Source: Agromyces intestinalis (lineage in GTDB: Bacteria; Actinomycetota; Actinomycetes; Actinomycetales; Microbacteriaceae). From it: a DNA stretch of 64,000 nucleotides. The stretch spans positions 3,286,001-3,350,000 of the forward strand of contig NZ_CP043505.1 of assembly GCF_008365295.1 (NCBI RefSeq), given 5' to 3'. The number at the start of each line of letters is the position of its first letter. Position 1 is the stretch's first letter. A program made the translations under genes and the position numbers. The notes under the pieces are model-generated. The model had not been told where the DNA came from, searched no databases, and saw only the letters and a program-made list of their open reading frames with translations. This document shows positions 42,986-50,515 of the stretch, in pieces.

Positions 42986-44566
42986 GTGACTTCAGATTCG
43001 CGCTCACCCAAGGACGAGCCAGAAGCCACCGGCTCGGGGGAGACGGCCGATCCGGGGGCTTCGTCGGTGCGTTCCTCGCGCCCGGCTTCGGGGGCGACGC
43101 GCACGCCGCGTCCGCGTCGGCCGAAGACCGAGACGGATGCCTCGTCGGCCACGCCGACCGCGTCCTCCAAGCGCACGAGCGCGTCGAAGGCGGCCTCGGC
43201 GAAGTCGACCGCGGCGAGAAGCGCTGCGGCTCGCAGCAGCACCCGCACGGCCGCCGGGAAGAAGGCCGCCGGGTCGGCGACCACGGCCGGTAGCCGTACC
43301 CGCAGCACCGCGACCGCCGCGAAGCAGCGTGAGCGGGTCGCCGCATCGATCACCACCGAGACGACCGAGCTCGAACCGCCCCGCCGCACCGAGGCTGAAG
43401 CGGTGATCGACGAAGCCGCGGCGATCACGACCGCGGCGCTCGCCGAGACGTTGGTCGAGGACGCGCCGGCCGAGAAACCGGACGAGAAGGTGGACGCGCC
43501 GGCCGAGAAGCCGGCCGAGAAGGCGGAGGCGCCCGTCGAGGAGGCGGAAGCGTCCGTCGAGGAGGCGGAGGCGCCAGTCGAGCAGGTGCCCGTCCAAGAG
43601 GCGCCGGTCGAAGAAGCTGCGGCGCCGGTCGAAGAAGCTGAGGCGCCGGTCGAGGAAGCTCCCGCCGAGGAAGCTCCCGCCGAAGAGGTGCTGCCCGAGG
43701 CATCCGTCGCGCCGCGCGTGACCGAGGTCGTGCCGCTGCCGGTGCGGCCGAAGCCAGGCGAGGTCCGCGTCCTGCGACCCGCTCGGGTGGCGCCGCCCGC
43801 CGATGCGCCCACCGTGCTCGAGATCACCGACCTCCAGAAGCGCTTCGGAGCGAACACCGCGGTCGATCGGGTGTCGCTCGACGTGCGAGTCGGCTCGTTC
43901 TTCGGCATCGTCGGCCCGAACGGCGCCGGCAAGACCACGACGCTGTCGATGGTCACCGGCCTGCTGCGGCCCGACTCGGGCTCGGTGCGCATCCACGGTA
44001 TCGACGCCTGGGCCGACCCCAAGCACGCCAAGCGCAACACGGGGGTGCTGCCCGACCGGCTCCGCCTGTTCGACCGGCTCACCGGCGCCCAGCTGCTCTA
44101 CTACTCGGGCATCCTGCGCGGCCTCGATCCCCGCACCGTCAAGGAGCGCAGCGCCGACCTGGTCGCCGCGTTCGCGCTCGACGACGCCATCGACCGCCTC
44201 GTCGCCGACTACTCCGCCGGCATGACGAAGAAGATCGCCCTCGCGTGCGCGATGATCCACTCGCCGCGCCTGCTCGTGCTCGACGAGCCGTTCGAATCGG
44301 TCGACCCGGTGTCGGCCGCGAACCTCACCGAGATCCTCGAGCGGTACGTCGCCGGCGGCGGCACCGTGCTGCTGTCGAGCCACAGCATGGACCTCATCGA
44401 GCGTGTGTGCGACTCGGTCGCGGTCGTGGTGTCGGGTCGCATCCTCGCCTCGGGCACACTCGACGAGGTGCGAGGCGGCGAAAGCCTCGAAGAACGGTTC
44501 GTCGAGCTCGCGGGCGGGCGCAAGGCAGCCGAGGGGATGGAATGGTTGCACAGTTTCTCCGACTGA
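42986..44566 (+). CDS. ABC transporter ATPase with about 270-residue disordered N-terminal extension
   Basis: 526 residues. Residues 1-270 are low complexity: Ser/Thr/Ala/Arg/Lys-rich, then Glu/Ala/Pro/Val-rich with repeated PVEEAEA units. The ATPase domain follows: Walker A GPNGAGKTTT (about 310), signature YSAGMTKKIALA (about 410) and Walker B LLVLDEPF, as in ABC-2 type exporters. The stop codon lies inside attL. Before the island inserted, the membrane partner now at 55.6-57.3 kb began inside this gene (ATG 44542). TACGTT sits six bases before the GTG start, suggesting leaderless translation. Confidence 0.88.
   Translation: MTSDSRSPKDEPEATGSGETADPGASSVRSSRPASGATRTPRPRRPKTETDASSATPTASSKRTSASKAASAKSTAARSAAARSSTRTAAGKKAAGSATTAGSRTRSTATAAKQRERVAASITTETTELEPPRRTEAEAVIDEAAAITTAALAETLVEDAPAEKPDEKVDAPAEKPAEKAEAPVEEAEASVEEAEAPVEQVPVQEAPVEEAAAPVEEAEAPVEEAPAEEAPAEEVLPEASVAPRVTEVVPLPVRPKPGEVRVLRPARVAPPADAPTVLEITDLQKRFGANTAVDRVSLDVRVGSFFGIVGPNGAGKTTTLSMVTGLLRPDSGSVRIHGIDAWADPKHAKRNTGVLPDRLRLFDRLTGAQLLYYSGILRGLDPRTVKERSADLVAAFALDDAIDRLVADYSAGMTKKIALACAMIHSPRLLVLDEPFESVDPVSAANLTEILERYVAGGGTVLLSSHSMDLIERVCDSVAVVVSGRILASGTLDEVRGGESLEERFVELAGGRKAAEGMEWLHSFSD
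44548..44566 (+). repeat. attL core of the integrative element
   Basis: One copy of the 19-bp repeat GCACAGTTTCTCCGACTGA. It encodes the last residues (HSFSD) and stop codon of the upstream ABC ATPase gene, so integration leaves that protein intact. Confidence 0.9.
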
Positions 44567-44692
44567 GCGCAGCCCTCTTCTGATCTAGCCCGAATCGCAC
44601 CGACGTGCCCCGTTCTCGCCCGGAAATCCGGCGAAGTTCGGCACTTTGGATAGGCCGTGTCGGGGCACGCTGGGGCATGTCGGAACCCCGCA

Positions 44693-44724
44693 GCGGAGCG
44701 CGGTCGCGGGGTTTTCCACGGGGA
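44693..44724. terminator. Hairpin near the element's left end
   Basis: AACCCCGC pairs with GCGGGGTT across a 15-nt loop and is followed by TT on the plus strand. It could end readthrough from the ATPase gene into the element, or, on the other strand, lie after the XRE gene. Confidence 0.5.
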
Positions 44725-44759
44725 TTAGCCAGCTATTCTTGGCCCGGATTAGCCAGCTA
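44722..44759. repeat. Paired 14-bp repeats, possible integrase arm or operator sites
   Basis: GGATTAGCCAGCTA occurs at 44722-44735 and 44746-44759. Each copy contains the near-palindrome TTAGC-CA-GCTA(A). Two regularly spaced copies about 160 bases inside attL suit arm-type sites of a tyrosine integrase; a regulator operator is the alternative. Confidence 0.6.
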
Positions 44760-44767
44760 ATCGGCGT

Positions 44768-44989
44768 TCAGAACAGATCGCTGACTGGGACGCCGAGGGC
44801 GTCTGCGAGCTTGTAGACGTTGTCTATGCCGATGTTGCGGTGGCCGCGTTCAACGCCGCTGACGTAAGTGCGGTCGAGGCCTGCGAGATGTGCAAGTTGT
44901 TCCTGCGAAATGCCTCGGGAGAGACGAAGTTCGCGGACGCGGTCGCCGAGTGCGATGCGATGATCGCGTTGCGGAGCCGCCGAACCCAT
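44768..44989 (-). CDS. XRE-family repressor of the element
   Basis: 73 residues, essentially one Cro/C1 helix-turn-helix: LGDRVRELRLSRGISQEQLAHLAGLDRTYVSGVERGHRNIGIDNVYKLADALGV. It is divergent from the rest of the element, like a lysogeny-type repressor or immunity regulator. ATG at 44989 follows GTGGAGAC. Confidence 0.88.
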   Translation of the reverse strand: MGSAAPQRDHRIALGDRVRELRLSRGISQEQLAHLAGLDRTYVSGVERGHRNIGIDNVYKLADALGVPVSDLF

Positions 44990-45047
44990 GTCTCCACGGT
45001 CGGCGCGTGTGGACTATGAGTCCACGGACTATGAGTAACATCTAGCT

Positions 45048-45668
45048 GTGTTCCTCGACGCGCCGCGTGGCTTTCGTGACCCTGCACGAATCGACGAGCG
45101 CGTCGCGATGCTTGAGACTGCACCCCGTGTCGCACCGCTTCGAGAGTGGGCTAACGCGCTGGCGTCTCGACGGAACGCGGTCGTGCCATTGTTCGACCCG
45201 GCAGAGGCTGGTGTTGAGGCCCGTGTGCTGATGCTGTTCGAAGCTCCAGGGCCGATGACCAACGCGGACAACAAGCGACCCGGATCCGGTTTCATCTCCG
45301 TCGACAACGACGATCAAAGCGCCGAGAACGTGTGGCGCGCTCGTGACGCAGTCGGCCTGCACGACGGCGTCCTCGCGTGGAACATCGTGCCGTGGTATCT
45401 CGGCCCTGCGTCGAAGAAGCCGAACGCCGTCGAACTTGGGCAAGGTGGAATGGAGCTTCGCCGACTATTGCCGCTCCTGTCGAATCTCGCAGCGGTCGTG
45501 CTCGCGGGCCGTCTTGCGCAGACCGGATGGACCAAGCACGTCGCCCCGTTCATCGGCAACGATCTGGCCGTCATCGAGACGTGGCATCCATCGCCCCTTT
45601 CGTTCAACCAGCCGGGGCATCGCGACGACTTCACCAAGGCACTGTCGCGCGCGGCGCGGTATGCCTGA
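45048..45668 (+). CDS. Uracil-DNA-glycosylase-fold protein
   Basis: 206 residues. VLMLFEAPGPMTNADN (about 62-77) resembles the water-activating motif of UDG families 4/5 (GEAPG-type), and VIETWHPSPLSFN (about 180-192) the HPS-type leucine-loop motif, so the fold is that of the UDG superfamily. It lacks visible [4Fe-4S] Cys. TAACAT lies six bases upstream of the GTG start, so it is probably leaderless. On a mobile element it may repair or discriminate modified DNA, or act in defence or counter-defence; that is conjecture. Confidence 0.7.
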   Translation: MFLDAPRGFRDPARIDERVAMLETAPRVAPLREWANALASRRNAVVPLFDPAEAGVEARVLMLFEAPGPMTNADNKRPGSGFISVDNDDQSAENVWRARDAVGLHDGVLAWNIVPWYLGPASKKPNAVELGQGGMELRRLLPLLSNLAAVVLAGRLAQTGWTKHVAPFIGNDLAVIETWHPSPLSFNQPGHRDDFTKALSRAARYA

Positions 45669-45745
45669 AATGCGTGGCGAACGGGTGCGGGTCGGTAGGC
45701 GGGGCTGAGAGCGGGCCTCCGACCACGCAGATGGGCGTGTAGCGG

Positions 45746-45925
45746 CTAGCGACCGGTGCCGCGGAGACGGTTGGTGGCTGTGCTGACCGTCTCCCCGCGG
45801 ATCGCCGCCGATCGTTCGGCTTGTGCACGTTCCTTCGGGCTGAGCGGGCGGGACTTGCCGTCCGGGGTGCGGCCGAAGCCGCCTGAGGCGTACTCGGATT
45901 CCTGGGGCACATTCGTCTCGTTCAT
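45746..45925 (-). CDS. Small unknown protein, 59 residues
   Basis: A short open frame begins with ATG at 45925 (MNETNVPQESEYASGGFGR) and ends at TAG 45746-45748. It is hydrophilic and rich in Arg, Ser and Gly, with no Cys or hydrophobic segment (PLSPKERAQAERSAAIRGE). The codon pattern is like neighbouring genes (G/C third positions), which supports coding. GAAGGC precedes the start. No function is recognised. Confidence 0.55.
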   Translation of the reverse strand: MNETNVPQESEYASGGFGRTPDGKSRPLSPKERAQAERSAAIRGETVSTATNRLRGTGR

Positions 45926-46047
45926 GCCTTCAAGGGTCCCTCGACTGGTCGTCTCGGCGACGGCTTGTCGGTGTCGAGAGTGTGTGCATTCCCAATGCGG
46001 ATTTGTAGCGGGGTCGAGTCCAGCGGGCGAAACGCTTGCCCCGGTAA

Positions 46048-46065
46048 AGTTGACCTATGTCAACT
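46048..46065 (+). promoter_or_regulatory. Operator-like inverted repeat over the start of the RHH gene
   Basis: AGTTGAC-CTAT-GTCAACT is a 7-bp-arm inverted repeat that contains the ATG of the RHH gene (46057). The -10-like TAAAGT at 46045-46050 overlaps its left arm. RHH proteins bind such short palindromes, so autoregulation is likely. Confidence 0.6.
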
Positions 46066-46281
46066 AACTCTCTAGCCGGCACTACCCGACTCGACCAGCC
46101 GATCCCTGCCGACCTCGACCGGGCGCTCAATGCGCTCGTGAAGGCCTCCGGCTTCTCGAAGCGCTCGATCGTGGCTGAAGCACTCCGCGCGCACCTGGTC
46201 GCGCACGGCGTGCTGCCCGACTCGACCCCGCCAATCCCGCCCAGCCTCGCGCGCGGAATCCTCGCCGCCGACCGCCACTGA
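46057..46281 (+). CDS. Ribbon-helix-helix DNA-binding protein
   Basis: 74 residues. TTRLDQPIPADLDRALNALVKASGFSKRSIVAEALRAHLVAHGVLPD has the strand-helix-helix pattern of MetJ/Arc/CopG regulators (about residues 8-55). TAAAGT lies six bases before the ATG, suggesting a leaderless transcript. It heads a group of small element genes and probably represses its own promoter, because its start codon sits inside a palindrome. Confidence 0.75.
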   Translation: MSTNSLAGTTRLDQPIPADLDRALNALVKASGFSKRSIVAEALRAHLVAHGVLPDSTPPIPPSLARGILAADRH

Positions 46282-46325
46282 TCGCCACTGATCGCCACTG
46301 ATCGGCGCCACTGATCGCCACTGAT
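46273..46325 (+). repeat. Five 10-bp repeats (CGCCACTGAT)
   Basis: Five copies of CGCCACTGAT, three in tandem, then a 3-base insert and two more. They span the RHH stop codon and the space to the next gene. They could be iteron-like protein-binding sites or a slippage product. Confidence 0.85.
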
Positions 46326-46339
46326 CGGAAGGAATCGAA

Positions 46340-46570
46340 ATGACCATGTCCATCAACATCGATCTGCCGAAGTACCCCGCGAACCTCGGCCCCGCAGCCG
46401 CGAAGCGTCTCGAGAAGCAGCGAGCCAAGTACCGCGAGCGCGCCGAGGAGCTTCGGGACGCTCTGAGCGACGCTGACGAACAGTTCGCGATCGCGCTCGC
46501 GAGCCTCGATCGACAGCAGTCCACGCGCGACCGCATTTCGCAGCTCGCTCGAACCGCAACCCGCCGCTAA
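46340..46570 (+). CDS. Small unknown helical protein
   Basis: 76 residues. Most is one predicted charged helix (AAAKRLEKQRAKYRERAEELRDALSDADEQFAIALASLDRQ, about 19-59), likely a coiled coil. A good GGAAGGAATCGAA site precedes the ATG. It lies between the RHH regulator and a longer helical protein, with 12 bases to the latter, so the two are co-translated. Function unknown. Confidence 0.7.
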   Translation: MTMSINIDLPKYPANLGPAAAKRLEKQRAKYRERAEELRDALSDADEQFAIALASLDRQQSTRDRISQLARTATRR

Positions 46571-46582
46571 GGAGAACAGCAA

Positions 46583-47044
46583 ATGTCCGTATCCAACCCG
46601 CACCCCAATCCGCACCCCCACCAACTGCGTCTCGAAGCGCGCACGCAGACCCACCCCAACGCGGCAACGGAGCGAGAAATCACTCGTGCCATCGACGAAG
46701 CCGTATTCTCACGCGTCCGGACCTACGAGGAGAGCATCGCTGCTGCCGTGGACGAGTTCGTCGCGCAGAAGGAGACCGACGTGGTTGCCGCGACCGAGCT
46801 CCGGCAGGCCATCCGAGAGGAAATCGAGTACCCCTTGCTCGACAGGCACCGACCGACCCCTCAGCTCGCGGCCCGGTACGACGAGCTGCGCCGGTCAGCC
46901 GAGGTCGCGATCTCGGAACTCGAACGCGCTGCGAGCGAGGCGGAATGGCATCTGGAGCGAGCGAAAGATCCGTATGCCGCGTTCTCTGACCTGATGACCA
47001 AGTGGCCGAGGATCCGGCCGTCGATCGTTCTCGTCGCGAAATAA
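46583..47044 (+). CDS. Unknown helical protein of the element
   Basis: 153 residues. An unusual His/Pro/Asn-rich start (NPHPNPHPHQLRLE) is followed by long amphipathic helices (VRTYEESIAAAVDEFVAQKETDVVAATELRQAIREEIEYPLL and RRSAEVAISELERAASEAEWHLERA). The repeated Asn-Pro-His codons come from a short CCNCACCCC-type repeat. AAGGAGAACAGCAA gives a strong ribosome site. No family is recognised. Confidence 0.7.
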   Translation: MSVSNPHPNPHPHQLRLEARTQTHPNAATEREITRAIDEAVFSRVRTYEESIAAAVDEFVAQKETDVVAATELRQAIREEIEYPLLDRHRPTPQLAARYDELRRSAEVAISELERAASEAEWHLERAKDPYAAFSDLMTKWPRIRPSIVLVAK

Positions 47045-47097
47045 GAGTGGGCGGGTCGCTACTCCACGACCCGCCCGAGAGGAAGGATGCCAGTCCT

Positions 47098-47565
47098 ATG
47101 AACGATTACCTTAACGTGCCTGGAACGATCCCCGCGTACTTCGCCCGAGCAGACGTGCGCAAAATGGAGGAAGTGCAGCTCGATTATTCGCACGGTTCAC
47201 CGGTGCGTCGGCTCTCGATGCTGGAGCGCGCGACCGCTCGCGTCAGCGCGCGATCCGTGCTGGATTGCCCGCAGGGGTATAGCCTGCTCCATGAGGCGGC
47301 ACTGAGATTGGCCGTATTCGAGAGCCGCCACATCCTTGAACACGCGAGCGCGAGCTGGGTTGCCCGCACCCTCCAGAGCGTTCTCGGCAATGCACATCCC
47401 GTTGCCCTGCGGAACGCTTGGCAAGGGTGGGCGATCCTCGCCGCGCTTGACCGCGCAGACCTCGGGGTGGAGGTCTGGCTCAGCCGCGAGCCCGACGACC
47501 CATTCGGCCCGTGGACGCGTGTCCGTCTCAGTGCAAGATGCGACGAACTTGGTGCTCCGCGGTGA
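47098..47565 (+). CDS. Unknown element protein
   Basis: 155 residues starting MNDYLNVPGTIPAYF. GAGAGGAAGG lies upstream, with a competing out-of-frame ATG four codons long (MPVL stop) that overlaps the start. The protein is soluble, mixed alpha/beta (LLHEAALRLAVFESRHILEHASASWVARTL; LGVEVWLSREPDDPFGPWTRVRL). No recognised motif. Confidence 0.65.
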   Translation: MNDYLNVPGTIPAYFARADVRKMEEVQLDYSHGSPVRRLSMLERATARVSARSVLDCPQGYSLLHEAALRLAVFESRHILEHASASWVARTLQSVLGNAHPVALRNAWQGWAILAALDRADLGVEVWLSREPDDPFGPWTRVRLSARCDELGAPR

Positions 47566-47632
47566 CTCCCAGCGGGCCTCATTGTGAACCGGGTAGGGTT
47601 CTTCTCAACCCAGCGCCGACCGGTTTGCCCGG

Positions 47633-47863
47633 TTGACACGGGCGAGTGTGGTGTGTAACTTCACTCTCCAGCACGAAGCGTAAGTCCGGAAAGGATCCGG
47701 CTGCACAACTGAAAACAGAATGGCAAGGCCCGTCAGCCTTGTCACGAGGGAAGGCCTTCGAATTCGACACCAACCGAGAGGTTGGACGACTTCGAGGGTC
47801 TTTTTGTTTCCCCGGATCAACCACCTCTCGGCCTTGAACCGCCGAAGAGAAGGGGTCCGACCG
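47633..47863 (+). promoter_or_regulatory. Strong promoter and structured leader of the replication/excision genes
   Basis: A near-consensus promoter is visible: TTGACA (47633-47638), 17-bp spacer, TAACTT (47656-47661). The following about 200-nt leader has no convincing ORF but several hairpins: CCGGA-AAGGA-TCCGG, GGCAAGGC-CCGTCA-GCCTTGTC and CCAACC-GAGA-GGTTGG. The T-rich tract GTCTTTTTGTTTCC follows, unusual in this genome. It could be an attenuator, antitermination site or small RNA controlling the AlpA-like and primase genes. No other gene fills the gap from 47566. Confidence 0.6.
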
Positions 47864-48076
47864 ATGGACAACAAGCAGAACACCGAGAAGTACTGGACAT
47901 ACGACACTGCGCCCGATTCCCCCGTCCTGCAGGGAATGGGCATCACATCTCGGCAGCTCAGGCGATGGGTAGAGCAAGGCAAGCTCTCTCACATCAAGCC
48001 GGGCAACCGCGTGCTCTTCAGCGAGGCGCACCTGCGCGAACTCGTTGAGCGTTCCACCATCAACGCCGTTCGATAG
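47864..48076 (+). CDS. AlpA/excisionase-like helix-turn-helix protein
   Basis: 70 residues. SPVLQGMGITSRQLRRWVEQGKLSHIKPGNRVLFSEAHLRELVERS is the MerR-like winged helix of excisionase/AlpA regulators, with the GKL..IKPGNRVLF wing. Such proteins direct integrase toward excision or switch on island genes. It is the first gene after the strong promoter and sits nine bases before the primase GTG. Confidence 0.8.
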   Translation: MDNKQNTEKYWTYDTAPDSPVLQGMGITSRQLRRWVEQGKLSHIKPGNRVLFSEAHLRELVERSTINAVR

Positions 48077-48084
48077 GGCTACCC

Positions 48085-50232
48085 GTGCCTACGACCGTCA
48101 ACGGGCAGCCCGTGTCGAGGACGAGACTGAAACCTCGCGCGCGCCCCAAGACCCAACGGAAGTATCCACCTGACGCGGTTCGTGCTGCGTTCGGGCGGTG
48201 GGCCGTCGGCGCGGAGACGTCCGACGGCGAGCAGCGGATGTTCTGCCCGCTGTGTGAAGACCCGGCGACCAGCACCAGCCCATCAGCGTCAATGAACGCC
48301 GAGAAGGGCGAGTGGAACTGCCTCAGTTCTGGGGGAGGTGACCACGGCGGTTCCATCTACGACCTTGTTCGCGAACTTGGATTGCAGGTCGATGCGCAAG
48401 CGAGAAGGGAGGGGAAGTCGAAGCCGAGCGGTGCGCGGCCGAAGGTTCCGCCGAAGCTCGGCGAGGAACTCCTCGAGAAAGTAATGGTGGATTGGCCGGC
48501 CATGCTCGCTGCGGATCGAGAAGGCGAAGTGTGGCGCTTCCTCACCGAGGCTCGCGGCCTCGACCCGCAGACCATCGCAGACCGATCCCTCGGCATGGAT
48601 GGAGCGGGCAATCTCACGATTCCGATTCGCCATGTCCAGACGGTGCGAAATATCCGCTATCGCGCGATGCGCCCGAACCCGCGGAATCCGAAACGCTATT
48701 GGAGCGCGGATGGGCACGGATCGCCCGCCGTTCTGTATCCCACGGCAGAACTCGTCGGCAATACGCTCCCGGTGCTCCTGACCGAGAGCGAACTCGATGC
48801 GATCCTCGCAAACCAGATCGGCGCAGGTCGGTTCGTTGCTGTGAGCGGGACAGGTGGTGCGGGCGTCGACCCTGCAGACCTGTCGTCTCTCGCGGGTCGC
48901 GAGGTCTTCATCGGCTACGACAACGACGATGCCGGCGAGAAGGGCGGGCATCGCATCGCCGAGAAGCTGCGGAAGCTCGGGGCACAGGTCTACACGATCG
49001 ACTGGCTGCGCCTCGGCCTTCTCGCGGGCGACAAGACCAAGAAGGACTTCACCGACTGGGTGATGAAACTCGGCGGCACCGCCGATGTGCTCCTCAAGGA
49101 AATGGAGCGGCTGCGGTCCGAAGAGGCGTACGACGCCGTGGCCGAGTTCGAGGCCGATGTCGAAGAGGTCGTCCGTCGCAAGGAGATCAACCGCGAGGCC
49201 GAGCGGCGGCTGGCCGCGAAGACGGCCGCAGGGTCGTTCTCGGAGTTCGTGAAGGTCTCGCTGCGCGAAGCGCTGGAGCGACCGCGCGAAGTAAAGCCCG
49301 CCCTGATCGAGAGCTTGCAGATGCAGGGTCACAAGGCCTTCCTCACGGCGCAGTTCAAGGCTGGAAAGACGACTCTCGCGGGCAACGTCGTGCGGAGCAT
49401 GGCCGACGGTGAACCGTTCCTCAACCGCTTCGAGGTGTTCGACCTGCGGGGCAACGTCGGCGTCTTCGACTACGAACTGACCGAGGATGACGCGCTCGAC
49501 CTGTACGGCAGTCTCGGCCTGCGTAGAGCGGAGCGAGTGTTCATGCAGTCGCTGCGTGGAACAGGCTTCACCCTGGCGAACGAGCATCATCGCGACCTCG
49601 CCGTGAATTGGCTCATCGAGCACGACGTGCAGTACTGGGTGGTTGATCCGTTCGGACGAGCGCTGCGCGGGTTCGGTTCCGAGAACGACAACGATGACGT
49701 GCGCGTCTTCCTCGACACCCTCGACCGAATCGTGACCGAGGCAAGCCTTCTCGGAGTCCTCATGCCCGTGCACACCGGTCGCGCACAGCACGAAATCGGT
49801 GCCGAGCACGGGCGCGGTGCGACGGTCGTCGACGACGATGCAGACGCCCGCTGGATCCTCACCAAGGACACGACCGGTCGGCGCTTCTTCCGCGCCGAGG
49901 GTCGAAACGGTGTCGGGCTGGACGAGGTCTCGCTTGAGTTCGATCCCTCGACCTCGCAGCTCTGGACCGGCGACCTCTCCCGCGCGGAGTCTGCCGGAGA
50001 GCGGTTCGTAGGGCTGGTGCTCAACCACATCGAGCACAACCCCGGTGTCTCGCTCCGCGAGCTCAAGAAGGACATCGAAGGGGCCGACAAGAACATCGCT
50101 GCCGCCGTCAAGCTCGCCATCCGTCGCGGGTTCGTCCGGATGGAACAGGACGGGCAAGCGCACCGGCACTACATCGAGACGGATCCCCGTCCGAAGCTTC
50201 GGGTCACCGTCGAGGGGCCGAGTGATGAGTAG
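48085..50232 (+). CDS. Primase-ATPase (CHC2-like/TOPRIM plus RepA-type AAA)
   Basis: 715 residues combining replication functions. A zinc-binding segment FCPLCEDP...WNCLSSGGGDHGGSIYD (Cys54, Cys57, Cys79) is followed by a TOPRIM region (LLTESELDAILANQ about 230; FIGYDNDDAGEKGGHR about 277). A linker with coiled-coil character leads to a RepA/RecA-like ATPase domain: AQFKAGKTTLAGNVVRSM (about 420), VFDYELTEDD, YWVVDPFGRALRG. The C-terminal winged helix is SLRELKKDIEGADKNIAAAVKLAI. It should prime and unwind DNA for autonomous replication after excision. Confidence 0.87.
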   Translation: MPTTVNGQPVSRTRLKPRARPKTQRKYPPDAVRAAFGRWAVGAETSDGEQRMFCPLCEDPATSTSPSASMNAEKGEWNCLSSGGGDHGGSIYDLVRELGLQVDAQARREGKSKPSGARPKVPPKLGEELLEKVMVDWPAMLAADREGEVWRFLTEARGLDPQTIADRSLGMDGAGNLTIPIRHVQTVRNIRYRAMRPNPRNPKRYWSADGHGSPAVLYPTAELVGNTLPVLLTESELDAILANQIGAGRFVAVSGTGGAGVDPADLSSLAGREVFIGYDNDDAGEKGGHRIAEKLRKLGAQVYTIDWLRLGLLAGDKTKKDFTDWVMKLGGTADVLLKEMERLRSEEAYDAVAEFEADVEEVVRRKEINREAERRLAAKTAAGSFSEFVKVSLREALERPREVKPALIESLQMQGHKAFLTAQFKAGKTTLAGNVVRSMADGEPFLNRFEVFDLRGNVGVFDYELTEDDALDLYGSLGLRRAERVFMQSLRGTGFTLANEHHRDLAVNWLIEHDVQYWVVDPFGRALRGFGSENDNDDVRVFLDTLDRIVTEASLLGVLMPVHTGRAQHEIGAEHGRGATVVDDDADARWILTKDTTGRRFFRAEGRNGVGLDEVSLEFDPSTSQLWTGDLSRAESAGERFVGLVLNHIEHNPGVSLRELKKDIEGADKNIAAAVKLAIRRGFVRMEQDGQAHRHYIETDPRPKLRVTVEGPSDE

Positions 50233-50515
50233 CGCCGGTGAAATGCACACGAGCGAGGCGAGCGAGGCGGACCGAGGCCAGACCGAGGCGCGCCTCGCTA
50301 GCCGACGACGACGGGAGACCGAGGCGGCGGGGCTTAAAGCCCGCCTCGGTTCCGGTCGGGCGGTTTGTCCCAGAACAGAGAGACAACTTCAACGAGGCGA
50401 GCCGCCTCGGTACCAGACCCCCAGCCGGGCAACACCCTTGGTGCGAGCCGTCGGCGTCGCGTTGCTCGGCTGGGTTCATCATCCAGAAACGAAGAACGAG
50501 AAGTGGAGAAGTGAG
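50233..50515 (+). other. Repeat-rich 283-bp region between primase and HGG genes
   Basis: An in-frame ATG at 50225 (TGATGAG, overlapping the primase stop) keeps this stretch open to the HGG gene, but the implied sequence is low complexity. The DNA is dominated by GAGGCG/CGCCTC units in both orientations and by a long inverted repeat near 50319-50350 (CCGAGGC...GGCTTAAAGCC...GCCTCGG). This suggests a replication origin, packaging site or operator rather than coding sequence. Confidence 0.5.
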
